Below, one piece after another: positions 15,580 through 24,500 of a stretch of DNA of 36,732 nucleotides. Positions within the stretch are counted from its first letter, which is position 1; each line of letters begins with the position of its first letter. Position numbers and translations under genes: made by a program. Source of the stretch: an uncultured Clostridium sp. Lineage in GTDB: Bacteria > Bacillota > Clostridia > Clostridiales > Clostridiaceae. The stretch is from positions 1 through 36,732 of the forward strand of contig CALBDU010000038.1 of assembly GCA_937927335.1 (NCBI GenBank), written 5' to 3'. The notes under the pieces were generated by a model. The model searched no databases, was not told the DNA's origin, and saw only the letters and a program-made list of their open reading frames with translations.

Positions 15580-16010
15580 TGCTTACTATTAATAGTATAA
15601 GAAATGGAGTAGTTATAGACCATATCAGTGAAGGGCTTGGAATGAAAATATTCAATTATCTTGGATTAGATAAAGTGGACTATCCGGTGGCATTGATAAT
15701 GAATGTGGAAAGCAGAAAGCTTGGGAAAAAGGATATTATTAAGATAGAAAATCATATTGACTTGGATTTTACAGTGCTTGGACTTATAGATCCCAATATA
15801 ACTATAGATGTAATTGAAAACGAAGTGATCAGGGAAAAAATAAAGCTCAGCCTTCCTGATAAGGTTGAAAATGTTATAAAGTGTAAAAATCCAAGGTGTA
15901 TAACCTCCATAGAAAAGTACGTTACAAATGTATTTTATCTGGTTGATCATGGAAAAGGCGAATACAGATGCAAATATTGTGATGAAATATATAAAATATC
16001 AGAACTATAG
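15579..16010 (+). CDS. pyrI: Aspartate carbamoyltransferase, regulatory chain
   Basis: This is the nucleotide-binding regulatory subunit of ATCase, 143 residues. The N-terminal allosteric domain (about 1-95) is followed by a zinc domain with Cys102, Cys107, Cys131 and Cys134. The spacings of 5, 24 and 3 are the same as in E. coli PyrI (109, 114, 138, 141). The start overlaps the pyrB stop (TAATG), giving translational coupling and near-equal amounts. It points to feedback control of ATCase by end-product nucleotides. Confidence 0.97.
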   Translation: MLTINSIRNGVVIDHISEGLGMKIFNYLGLDKVDYPVALIMNVESRKLGKKDIIKIENHIDLDFTVLGLIDPNITIDVIENEVIREKIKLSLPDKVENVIKCKNPRCITSIEKYVTNVFYLVDHGKGEYRCKYCDEIYKISEL

Positions 16011-16020
16011 AGGTATTAAT

Positions 16021-17205
16021 ATGGATGTTTTGATAAAAAATGCAAGGATAGTTGACTGGTCCCAGGACTTTATAGGGGATGTATATATAAAGGATGGGAT
16101 TATATCTGAAATAGGCAGAGAAATTCATAAGGACTGCAATATCATAACTGGGGAAGGGTTAACACTGCTTCCCTCTTTTATAGATTTGCATGTTCATTTC
16201 AGGGATCCCGGACTTACCTATAAGGAGGACCTTGAAAGCGGAAGTCTTGCTGCTGTTAAAGGCGGGTATACCATGGTAAATCTTATGGCCAACACAAAGC
16301 CTGTGTGCAGCACTATGGATACTGTAAATTATGTGCTTCAAAAATCCCGGGAAATAGGATTGGTAGATGTTCATCAGACAGTTTCCATAACAAGAGACTT
16401 TCAGGGTACGGATACAAGTCATCTGGATGAACTGGGACCTGAAGTAAAAATCATATCAGAGGACGGCTTTGATGTAATGGACAGTGCCGTAATGCTGGAG
16501 GCCATGGAAAAGGCAAGAAAAAAGGGAATTACGGTTATGTGCCACAGTGAAAACCATGAGCTCTCAAAAATTGACATGAGGCTTGCTGAAAATACTATGA
16601 CCTGGAGAAATATAGCATTAGCTGAGCATGCGTCATGTGCCACCCACATTGCTCATGTAAGCACCAGGGAAGCTATGGAGTATGTTGCTGCAGCTAAGCA
16701 GAGGGGTAGCAGCATAACCTGTGAGGTAGCTCCTCATCATATTGCTCTTACCTCTGAAATAAAATACAGAGTTAATCCTCCCATTCGGGAAAAGGAGGAT
16801 GTTGATTACCTTATTAAGTGTATAAAGGATGGTTACGTGGATGCAATAGCCACGGACCATGCACCTCATACCGAAGAAGATAAGGCAAATGGGGCTCCTG
16901 GAATGACAGGCCTTGAGACAGCCTTCCAGGTCTGCTATACAACTCTTGTAAAGGGAGGCCATATAAACCTTTCAAAACTATCTGAGCTTATGTCCAGAAA
17001 TCCTGGTGAAATCCTGGGAGTTAAAAAAGGCCAGATAAAAATTGGATATCAGGGAGATCTTACACTGGTGGATCTTGAAAAAGAAATGGCAATAGACAAT
17101 TCAAAGTTCCTGTCAAAGGGAAAAAATACACCTTTTAACGGTACAAAGGTATATGGAGAAATAGTTAAAACCATTAAATCGGGAAAAATTGTCTATACCC
17201 TATAG
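16021..17205 (+). CDS. pyrC: Dihydroorotase
   Basis: It cyclises carbamoyl aspartate to dihydroorotate; a zinc-dependent amidohydrolase. The 394-residue protein begins MDVLIKNARIVDW and has the metal motif HVHFRDPG (His57, His59), ISEDGFDVMD in the middle, CHSENHE, and the ATDHAPHTEEDK signature, followed by GAPGMTGLETAF. It is of the longer, class I bacterial type. The start at 16021 follows AGAGG; an in-frame ATG at 15928 lies inside pyrI and is rejected. It sits 10 bases after pyrI. Confidence 0.97.
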   Translation: MDVLIKNARIVDWSQDFIGDVYIKDGIISEIGREIHKDCNIITGEGLTLLPSFIDLHVHFRDPGLTYKEDLESGSLAAVKGGYTMVNLMANTKPVCSTMDTVNYVLQKSREIGLVDVHQTVSITRDFQGTDTSHLDELGPEVKIISEDGFDVMDSAVMLEAMEKARKKGITVMCHSENHELSKIDMRLAENTMTWRNIALAEHASCATHIAHVSTREAMEYVAAAKQRGSSITCEVAPHHIALTSEIKYRVNPPIREKEDVDYLIKCIKDGYVDAIATDHAPHTEEDKANGAPGMTGLETAFQVCYTTLVKGGHINLSKLSELMSRNPGEILGVKKGQIKIGYQGDLTLVDLEKEMAIDNSKFLSKGKNTPFNGTKVYGEIVKTIKSGKIVYTL

Positions 17206-17222
17206 GTATTGGAGGTAAGCTG

Positions 17223-18086
17223 ATGATTATTGATAAACTATATAATGAAGTTAAAGAAAAAGGTCCTGTATGTCTTGGACTGGATACTGCTGCAGAATAT
17301 ATTCCCAAAGAACTTTCAGGAAAGTGTACTTCTGTTGAGGATGCAGTATTAAGGTTTAATCAGGACATAATAAATGCAACTTTGGATGTTGTAGCTTGTT
17401 ACAAGGTGCAGATTGCGTATTATGAAGCCCTGGGAATGAAGGGAATGGAGATATATAAGAAAACCCTGGAGTATATCAGAGCCAGAGGAGCTGTTGCAAT
17501 AGCAGATATAAAAAGAGGCGATATAGCAAAGACTGCTGAAATGTATGCCAAAGCACATTTTGAAGGAGACTTTGAAAGCGATTTTGTTACCCTTAATCCA
17601 TATATGGGTCTGGATGGCATAGAACCGTATCTTCCATATGTGGAGAACAGGGAAAAGGGGCTCTTTGTACTGGTGAGAACGTCAAATAAGGGTGCTGAAG
17701 ATATACAATATATTGAAACAAAAGATGGGGGCAGGGTATACAACGCAGTGGGAGAAAAGCTTCACAGGCTAGGCAATAAATACATGGGTGCCTGTGGGTA
17801 TAACTCTATAGGAGGTGTGGTAGGCTGCACCCATGTAGAGGAAGGTATGGAGTTAAGAAAGAATCTTGATAAAATGTTTTTCCTGATACCTGGGTATGGA
17901 GCTCAGGGAGGTACTGCCCAAGATGTGGCTTTATACCTGAAGAATGGCAACGGCGGGGTTGTAAATTCCTCCAGGGGTATACTGCTTGCCTACAGAAAAA
18001 ATCCAGGGGCTGACTTTGCGGAGTGTGCAAGGAATGAGGCTATGCGTATGAGGGAGGATATTTTGAAGCATGTTAAAGTACTCTAA
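17223..18086 (+). CDS. pyrF: Orotidine 5'-phosphate decarboxylase, type 2
   Basis: It decarboxylates OMP to UMP, the last step of the pathway. The 287-residue size and the sequence AIADIKRGDIAKT (catalytic Asp95, Lys97, Asp100) mark the longer subfamily 2 form found in clostridia, actinobacteria and others. TLNPYMGLDGIEPY and the phosphate-binding VNSSRGIL near the end support it. TTGGAGG precedes the ATG. The last 17 bases overlap pyrK. Confidence 0.96.
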   Translation: MIIDKLYNEVKEKGPVCLGLDTAAEYIPKELSGKCTSVEDAVLRFNQDIINATLDVVACYKVQIAYYEALGMKGMEIYKKTLEYIRARGAVAIADIKRGDIAKTAEMYAKAHFEGDFESDFVTLNPYMGLDGIEPYLPYVENREKGLFVLVRTSNKGAEDIQYIETKDGGRVYNAVGEKLHRLGNKYMGACGYNSIGGVVGCTHVEEGMELRKNLDKMFFLIPGYGAQGGTAQDVALYLKNGNGGVVNSSRGILLAYRKNPGADFAECARNEAMRMREDILKHVKVL

Positions 18087-18798
18087 GACAAAGATAAATG
18101 AAAATATAAAAATCAATGATTCCATATATAAAATAGTACTTAAAGGAAAGTTTTCAGGAAATCCGGGACAGTTTTATATGCTGCGCAGCTGGGGAAATGA
18201 GCCCCTCCTTCCAAGACCAATAAGTATACATGATATATATGAAGATGGCATAGAGTTCATGTATCAGATAGTGGGAGAGGGTACCAAAGCATTAAGCAGC
18301 CTCAGAGCAGGAGATGAACTTGAAATAACAGGCCCCCTTGGAAATGGGTTTGACATAAAAAACATTAAAGGGAAAATTGCTGTGGTTGCTGGAGGAATTG
18401 GAACAGCTCCAATGAACTATGTTGTTAAAAGCTTGAAAAATAGTGAAATTACTGCGTACTATGGTTTTAAAAACAGTCCGTTCTGTACTGAGGCCATAAA
18501 AGATGTTGTAAATGAACTGAGAATATCCACAGAAGACGGCAGCTTCGGTCATAAAGGCTATATAACTGAAATATTTGAACCGGAAAAGTATGATATGGTG
18601 CTTTGCTGCGGTCCTGAAGTTATGATGAACAAGGTGATAGAAATGTGCAGGGAGAAAAATGTTCCTGTGTATGTGACTTTAGAAAAGCATATGGCCTGCG
18701 GTATAGGCGCATGTCTTGTATGCACCTGTAAAACTAAAGCTGGAAATAAGAGGACCTGTAAGGACGGGCCGGTATTTAACGGCTATGATCTGGTATAG
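18070..18798 (+). CDS. pyrK: Dihydroorotate dehydrogenase B, electron transfer subunit
   Basis: This is the FAD and [2Fe-2S] subunit that passes electrons from dihydroorotate oxidation in PyrD to NAD+. The 242-residue protein has an FAD-binding RPISIHD-type segment, the NAD-binding GGIGTAPM loop, and a C-terminal iron-sulfur motif with cysteines in CGIGACLVCTC and RTCKDGPVF. It overlaps pyrF by 17 bases, with GGGAGG within the pyrF end. It works only with the class 1B PyrD encoded next. Confidence 0.96.
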   Translation: MLKYSKTKINENIKINDSIYKIVLKGKFSGNPGQFYMLRSWGNEPLLPRPISIHDIYEDGIEFMYQIVGEGTKALSSLRAGDELEITGPLGNGFDIKNIKGKIAVVAGGIGTAPMNYVVKSLKNSEITAYYGFKNSPFCTEAIKDVVNELRISTEDGSFGHKGYITEIFEPEKYDMVLCCGPEVMMNKVIEMCREKNVPVYVTLEKHMACGIGACLVCTCKTKAGNKRTCKDGPVFNGYDLV

Positions 18799-18810
18799 AG
18801 GAGGATGAAT

Positions 18811-19701
18811 ATGCTTAAGGTGAATATTTGCGGAGTTGAGTTTAAAAATCCTGTTATTGCTGCTTCAGGAACCTTCGGTTTTGGGGAGGAATATAATGAA
18901 ATTTATGATGTTTCCAGGCTGGGGGGCATATCCTCCAAAGGACTTACCTTAAACCCAAAGGCAGGAAATGACGGATTAAGGGTTTTTGAGACCAGAGCCG
19001 GAATGTTAAACAGTGTAGGCCTCCAAAACCCGGGAGTAGACAGCTTTATTAAAGATGAACTTCCAAAAATGAAAAAGCTTGACACTATCGTTATTGCAAA
19101 CCTTGGTGGTGGAACCCTGGAGGATTATCTAGCAGGTGTGGAAAAGCTGAATTCTTCTGATGTGGATATGATTGAGCTGAATATTTCCTGCCCAAATGTA
19201 AAATCCGGAGGCATGGCCTTTGGCATCAAGTCCGATGTGGCTGAAAATGTTGTCAAGGAAGTGAAGGGCATTTGCAAAAAGCCATTGATGGTTAAGTTGT
19301 CACCAAATGCCGAGGATATTGTGGATATGGCATTAAGCTGCCAGAATGCCGGGGCTGATGCTATATCTCTGGTTAATACCTTTAAGGGGATGGCAATTGA
19401 TATATATAAAAGAAAACCTGTTTTCGAAAATATAACTGCTGGTCTCTCCGGACCGGCTATAAAGCCCATAGCCCTTAGGATGGTCTACGAGGTATGCAAG
19501 GCTGTTGAGGTACCGGTAGTAGGCATGGGCGGAATATCCTCCTGGAAGGATGCCATTGAATTTATAATGGCAGGGGCATCGGCAATTCAGGTAGGAACAG
19601 CCAATTTTATCAAGCCGGACATATGCCTGGATATTATAGATGGTATTGAAAAATATATGAATAAATATAACATAAAGGATTTGAAAGAAATAAGAATATA
19701 G
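18811..19701 (+). CDS. pyrD: Dihydroorotate dehydrogenase, class 1B catalytic subunit
   Basis: It oxidises dihydroorotate to orotate with FMN, in complex with PyrK. The 296-residue protein has the start KVNICGVEFKNPVIAASGTFG, the class 1 active-site cysteine in ELNISCPNVKSGG, the KLSPN motif, and the FMN phosphate sites VGMGGI and GASAIQVGTA. GAGGAGG at 18798-18804 directly abuts an ATG at 18805, so the in-frame ATG at 18811, 6 bases away, is the better start. It lies 12 bases after pyrK. Confidence 0.96.
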   Translation: MLKVNICGVEFKNPVIAASGTFGFGEEYNEIYDVSRLGGISSKGLTLNPKAGNDGLRVFETRAGMLNSVGLQNPGVDSFIKDELPKMKKLDTIVIANLGGGTLEDYLAGVEKLNSSDVDMIELNISCPNVKSGGMAFGIKSDVAENVVKEVKGICKKPLMVKLSPNAEDIVDMALSCQNAGADAISLVNTFKGMAIDIYKRKPVFENITAGLSGPAIKPIALRMVYEVCKAVEVPVVGMGGISSWKDAIEFIMAGASAIQVGTANFIKPDICLDIIDGIEKYMNKYNIKDLKEIRI

Positions 19702-19717
19702 TTGGAGGAAAATGTGT

Positions 19718-20296
19718 ATGAATAATGATGAAATGGTACTTGATACATTAAGAGAAGTTGGGGCACTGCTGGAAGGACATTTTCTATTGTCCTCAGGAAA
19801 GCACAGCGATAAATACTGCCAGTGTGCTAAGCTGCTTCAATATCCGGATAAATCTGAGAAAGTGCTCAGCATTGTTGCTGATAAAATCAGAGATGTGGAC
19901 TTTGATATTATTGTAGGACCTGCCATGGGAGGAATAGTGGTTTCCTATGAGCTGGCAAGACAGGTTAAAAAGCCTGGCATCTTTGCTGAAAGACAGGATG
20001 GAGAGATGACCATAAGGAGAGGCTTCGAAATTAAGGAAGGACAAAAGGTATTAATATCAGAGGATGTTATTACTACAGGAAAGTCCTCTTTGGAGGTAGC
20101 TAAGATATTAAAAGAACTTGGGGCAGAGGTGGTTGGCCTATGCTGTATAGTGGACAGAAGAGCAGAAGGGGTGGAATTCCCTTATCCCATATATAGTGCA
20201 GTGAAGCTGGAAATAAAAAGCTTTGATAAAGAACAGTGCCCAATGTGTAAGGAAGGAATCCCTTATGTAAAACCGGGAAGCAGAAATATAAAGTAG
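19718..20296 (+). CDS. pyrE: Orotate phosphoribosyltransferase
   Basis: It joins orotate and PRPP to make OMP. The 192-residue protein has the substrate region LLSSGKHSDKYCQCAK, the GPAMGG motif, and the PRPP loop VLISEDVITTGKS. A C-terminal CPMCKEGIPYVKPGSR tail with CxxC is typical of the clostridial and archaeal-like PyrE branch. GGAGG (19704-19708) is 9 bases from ATG 19718 but only 3 from the in-frame ATG at 19712, so 19718 is preferred. It is the last gene before the separate carAB promoter; no terminator is seen between. Confidence 0.96.
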   Translation: MNNDEMVLDTLREVGALLEGHFLLSSGKHSDKYCQCAKLLQYPDKSEKVLSIVADKIRDVDFDIIVGPAMGGIVVSYELARQVKKPGIFAERQDGEMTIRRGFEIKEGQKVLISEDVITTGKSSLEVAKILKELGAEVVGLCCIVDRRAEGVEFPYPIYSAVKLEIKSFDKEQCPMCKEGIPYVKPGSRNIK

Positions 20297-20299
20297 CTG

Positions 20300-20328
20300 T
20301 TGACAAAGGGTTTTAGATATGATATTCT
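20300..20328 (+). promoter_or_regulatory. Promoter of carAB
   Basis: TTGACA (20300-20305) and TATTCT (20323-20328) are 17 bases apart. It begins 4 bases after the pyrE stop, so carAB can be made both from it and by read-through from the pyr promoter. Confidence 0.72.
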
Positions 20329-20345
20329 ATGAATAAATATTAGTT
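20328..20345 (+). promoter_or_regulatory. Probable ARG box (ArgR/AhrC operator) at the carA transcription start
   Basis: TATGAATAAATATTAGTT matches the 18-base palindromic ARG-box pattern AATGAATAWWTATTCATT at most positions; the right half deviates as ATTAG instead of ATTCA. It begins at the last base of the -10 and covers the expected start of transcription, a repressing position. Arginine control of carAB is known in other Firmicutes; here it is inferred. Confidence 0.5.
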
Positions 20346-20468
20346 ATAGTGCATAAAAATTAATAAGCTGAAATTTATAAATGCACTGTAGGGCTTAAAA
20401 AGGATAAATATATGCATATGTTGTGCATATAATATAGTTTAAAAATATGCCTTCTGCCCTGCAGAAGG
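20344..20468 (+). ncRNA. carA leader RNA switch (antiterminator/terminator), possible diverged PyrR element
   Basis: Several mutually exclusive pairings are visible. Hairpin A pairs 20344-20354 with 20381-20391 (11 bp with two G-U). An antiterminator pairs CTGTAGGGC (20386-20394) with GCCCTGCAG (20456-20464), 9 bp with one G-U, which would break both hairpin A and the terminator. A third fold resembles a PyrR loop: lower stem ATTTAT/ATAAAT (20373-20378 with 20404-20409), purine bulge AAAAAGG (20397-20403), and hexaloop CTGTAG where PyrR sites have CNGNGA. Another small hairpin is at 20409-20431. The ligand or protein is not certain. Confidence 0.6.
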
Positions 20469-20477
20469 TTTTATTTT
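20450..20477 (+). terminator. Attenuator terminator of carAB
   Basis: A perfect 8-bp stem CCTTCTGC (20450-20457) and GCAGAAGG (20461-20468) with a 3-base loop is followed by TTTTATTTT. It ends 21 bases before the carA start, so it is a leader attenuator. Confidence 0.85.
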
Positions 20478-20498
20478 AATAATTATGAGGTGTATAAA

Positions 20499-21566
20499 AT
20501 GAATGGAGTATTGTATTTACAGGATGGAACCCTATATGAAGGAAAGGGATTTGGGAAAAAAGGCACATCAGTGGGAGAGCTTGTATTTAACACATCAATA
20601 ACAGGATATCAGGAAATATTAACCGACCCTTCCTATGCAGGTCAGATTATTACAATGACCTATCCCCTCATAGGGAATTATGGGATAAACAGCAATGAAA
20701 ATGAATCTGCCAAGGTATATGCCCGAGGGTTTGTGGCAAAATCCATATCTGAAACCCCCTCAAACCATCTCAGTGAGGTTACCATTGACAGAATGATGAA
20801 AAATATGAATGTGGTTGGGGTATACGACGTAGATACAAGAAAAATCACCAAAAAAATAAGAAACTCAGGGGCTATGAAATGTGTTATATCTAATGAAGGG
20901 CTCAGCGTGGAGCAGCTAAAGAAAATACTTGAAGGTACTGAGTTTACAGAGGACTATATGGAGGAAGTGAGCAGAAAGGAACCATTGCATATACCAGGCA
21001 CAGGGAACAGGGTAGTACTTTTTGATTTCGGTGTGAAGTCAAACATAATTGAAAACCTTAAGCTTAGACATTGCGATGTAACGGTGGTTCCCTACAACAC
21101 CTCCTTTGAGGAGATCCTTAAGCTTGATCCGGACGGGGTACTACTTAGCAATGGTCCTGGAGACCCTAAAACCCTTACAGGAACCATTGAAACAACTAAA
21201 AAAATAATAGAAAAGTTTCCAACCTTCGGCATATGTCTGGGCCATCAGATTTTGGCTCTGGCTGTAGGCGGGGATACCTATAAAATGAAGTATGGACATA
21301 GAGGCGGCAACCACGGAGTTTATGATATTGAAAGGGACAGGGCTTATATAACCTCTCAGAATCATGGCTTTGCTGTGGATGAAAAAAGCGTTGAAGGGAT
21401 AATGACAATAACCCATGTAAACCTAAACGACAAAACTGTGGAGGGCATGAAGCACAACACTCTGCCAGTATTTTCGGTGCAGTTTCATCCTGAAGGGGCT
21501 CCTGGTCCCCAGGATTCAGCATACCTGTTCGATAAATTTATAAGCTTGATGGATTCAGGAAAATAG
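20499..21566 (+). CDS. carA: Carbamoyl-phosphate synthase, small (glutaminase) subunit
   Basis: It hydrolyses glutamine and channels ammonia to CarB for carbamoyl phosphate synthesis. The 355-residue protein has the N-terminal CarA domain (LYLQDGTLYEGKGFG, then TGYQEILTDPSYAGQII) and a class I glutaminase domain with nucleophile Cys246 in FGICLGHQ and the His/Glu of VQFHPEGAPGPQD. The start at 20499 follows GAGGTG by 6 bases; a GTG at 20490 is inside that site. CarB follows after 10 bases. The product serves both pyrimidine and arginine synthesis. Confidence 0.98.
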   Translation: MNGVLYLQDGTLYEGKGFGKKGTSVGELVFNTSITGYQEILTDPSYAGQIITMTYPLIGNYGINSNENESAKVYARGFVAKSISETPSNHLSEVTIDRMMKNMNVVGVYDVDTRKITKKIRNSGAMKCVISNEGLSVEQLKKILEGTEFTEDYMEEVSRKEPLHIPGTGNRVVLFDFGVKSNIIENLKLRHCDVTVVPYNTSFEEILKLDPDGVLLSNGPGDPKTLTGTIETTKKIIEKFPTFGICLGHQILALAVGGDTYKMKYGHRGGNHGVYDIERDRAYITSQNHGFAVDEKSVEGIMTITHVNLNDKTVEGMKHNTLPVFSVQFHPEGAPGPQDSAYLFDKFISLMDSGK

Positions 21567-21576
21567 GAGGAATAAT

Positions 21577-24500
21577 ATGTCTTTGGATAAAAATTTAAAA
21601 AAGGTAATGATACTAGGCTCCGGTCCTATTATAATAGGTCAGGCAGCGGAATTTGATTATTCGGGAACCCAGGCCTGCAAAGCCATAAGGGAGGAAGGCA
21701 TAGAAACTGTTTTAATCAACAGCAATCCGGCTACAATCATGACAGATGAAAATACAGCGGATAAGGTTTATATTGAGCCCCTGAATTTAAAAAGCGTTGA
21801 GAAGATTATAGAAAAGGAACGTCCTGATGGAATTTTAGCAGGCTTTGGCGGGCAGACAGCCTTAAACCTTGCTATGAAGCTTAAATCCGAAGGGGTACTT
21901 GATAAATTCAATGTTAAGCTCCTTGGAATAAATGAGGATGCAATAAAAAAAGCTGAGGACAGGGATGAGTTTAAAAAGCTGATGCTTGAAACAAACCAGC
22001 CAGTACCTGAAAGCATAATAGCAACTACCATTCAGGAATGTGTTGAGTTTGTAAATAAGTTCGGCTTCCCGGTTATCATAAGACCTGCATATACTTTAGG
22101 AGGCACAGGGGGCGGTATTGCCGTTAATATGGAGGAGCTTCTTGAAATATGCGATTTAGGCATTAAGCTCAGCCCTATAAACCAGATACTCCTTGAGCAG
22201 AGCGTGGCTGGCTGGAAGGAGTTGGAGTATGAGGTTGTAAGAGATAAAAAAGACAACTGTATTATTATCTGCAATATGGAGAACATTGACCCTGTAGGCA
22301 TCCATACCGGAGACAGCATAGTGGTGGCACCGTCACAGACACTCCGTGACAAGGAATATCATATGCTGAGAAGGGCCGCGATTGATATAATAAGAAGCCT
22401 TAAGATTGAAGGAGGCTGCAACATTCAGTTTGCTCTGGATACAGACAGCAGCAAATATGTAGTAATAGAAGTAAACCCAAGGGTAAGCCGATCCAGTGCA
22501 CTGGCTTCAAAGGCCACAGGCTACCCCATTGCTAAAATAGCTGCCAAAATTGCAATAGGCTACAGTCTTGATGAGCTCACCAACTATGTTACAGGTAATT
22601 CCAGTGCATGCTTTGAGCCAACTATAGATTATATAGTAACGAAAATCCCAAAGTGGCCTTTTGACAAATTCAGCAGTGCTGAAAGAACCCTTGGAACCCA
22701 GATGAAGGCTACAGGAGAAGTTATGGCAATAAGCAGAACCTTTGAAAGCTCCCTTATTAAAGCCATAACCTCATTAGATGGTAAGTTCAATACCATCAGA
22801 ATAAACAAGATGGGAGAAATGACCAAGGAGGAGCTTATAGAGAAAATAGAGCTTCAGGATGACCAAAGACTTTTTGCAGTGGCGGAAGCACTGAGAAAGG
22901 GAGCTGAAGTGGAGGAACTGTATAAGCTTACAAAGATTGACAAATGGTTTCTTAATGGAATAAATAATATAGTTAAAATGGAAAACAGGCTAAAAACTGA
23001 AAAGATCAGTGCAGACCTGCTTTATGATGCTGAAGCTATGGGCTTTATAGAAGAGGAGATTTGTGATTTAAGCGGGGCATCCAGTGAAGAACTTCTATAT
23101 ATCAGGAATAAGAACAACATATTCCCGGTGTATAAAATGGTTGATACCTGCAGCGGAGAATTTGAAGCCAGTACACCATACTATTATTCCTGCTATGAAG
23201 AAGAGGATGAAGATATAGTATCTGAAAATAAGAAGATACTGGTGATAGGTTCAGGCCCAATAAGGATAGGCCAGGGTATAGAATTTGACTACTGCTGTGT
23301 TCACGGCGTCCTTGGAATTAAGGAAGCAGGCTATGAGGCTGTAATGATAAACAACAATCCTGAAACTGTTAGTACGGATTTTGATATTGCTGATAAATTA
23401 TATTTTGAGCCTCTATATATTGATGACGTAATGAATGTAATAAAAAAGGAAAAGCCTGAAGGAGTTATCGTTCAGTTTGGTGGTCAGACTTCAATAAATA
23501 TAGCTCAAAAGCTGGATGAAAGAGGAGTAAACATCCTTGGAACATCCTTTGCTTCCATAGACCTGGCAGAAGACAGGGAGAAATTCAGAAGCTTCCTGAA
23601 TGATGTAAACATACCATCTCCTTCAGGAGATGCTGTTACCAGTGTGGAGGAAGCATACGAGCTGGTTAAAAGCCTTGGATACCCGGTAGTGGTAAGGCCG
23701 TCCTATGTAATAGGGGGAAGAGCCATGGAGGTGGTTTATGACAAGCAGGGCCTGACCAAATATATGACTGAGGCCGTGCAGCTTTCCAATGAACATCCTA
23801 TACTGGTGGATAAATACGTAAAGGGAACAGAAATTGAAGTTGATGCCATCTCTGATGGAGAGGACATACTCATTCCTGGAATTATGGAGCATGTGGAAAG
23901 AACCGGTATTCACTCCGGGGACAGCATCACCATTTATCCGCCTTTTACATTAAAGGAAGAAACTCTGCAGAAGCTTGTGGATTACACAAAGAGCATTGCC
24001 AAAGGGCTGAAAATTATTGGGCTTGTTAATATCCAATATGTGTTTGACGGAAAAGATATTTATGTTATAGAAGTTAATCCAAGGGCATCAAGAACAGTTC
24101 CTATCCTGAGCAAGGTAACTGGAGTTCCTATGGTAAAGGCTGCTGTAAAGACTATGCTGGGCCATAAGCTTAAGGACATGAATTATGGCACTGGTCTTCT
24201 AAAAGACAAGAATCTGCACGCAGTGAAGGTGCCTGTGTTTTCCGGCGAAAAGCTTGCAGATGCAGATATGTATCTGGGGCCTGAAATGAAATCCACAGGA
24301 GAAGTGCTGGGGGTTGACAGAGATTTTGGAAAAGCTGTATATAAGGGTTTCTCAGCCAGCGGCATTAAAATTGTTACAGAAGGAAGCCTGTATCTTTCAT
24401 TGAAGGATGTGGATAAGGAAGAGGGTTATAACATAATAAAAAAGTATGTGGATCTGGGATTTAAGATTTCAGCATCGGAGGGAACCTGCCAGTATATGTC

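Noticed and set aside
15928..16020. N-terminal extension of PyrC from ATG 15928
   Set aside because: It lies inside pyrI; the ATG at 16021 has AGAGG and gives the standard dihydroorotase start.
20381..20403. Ordinary PyrR site in the carA leader
   Set aside because: The hexaloop is CTGTAG rather than CNGNGA and the upper stem has mismatches, so I report it only as a possible diverged form.
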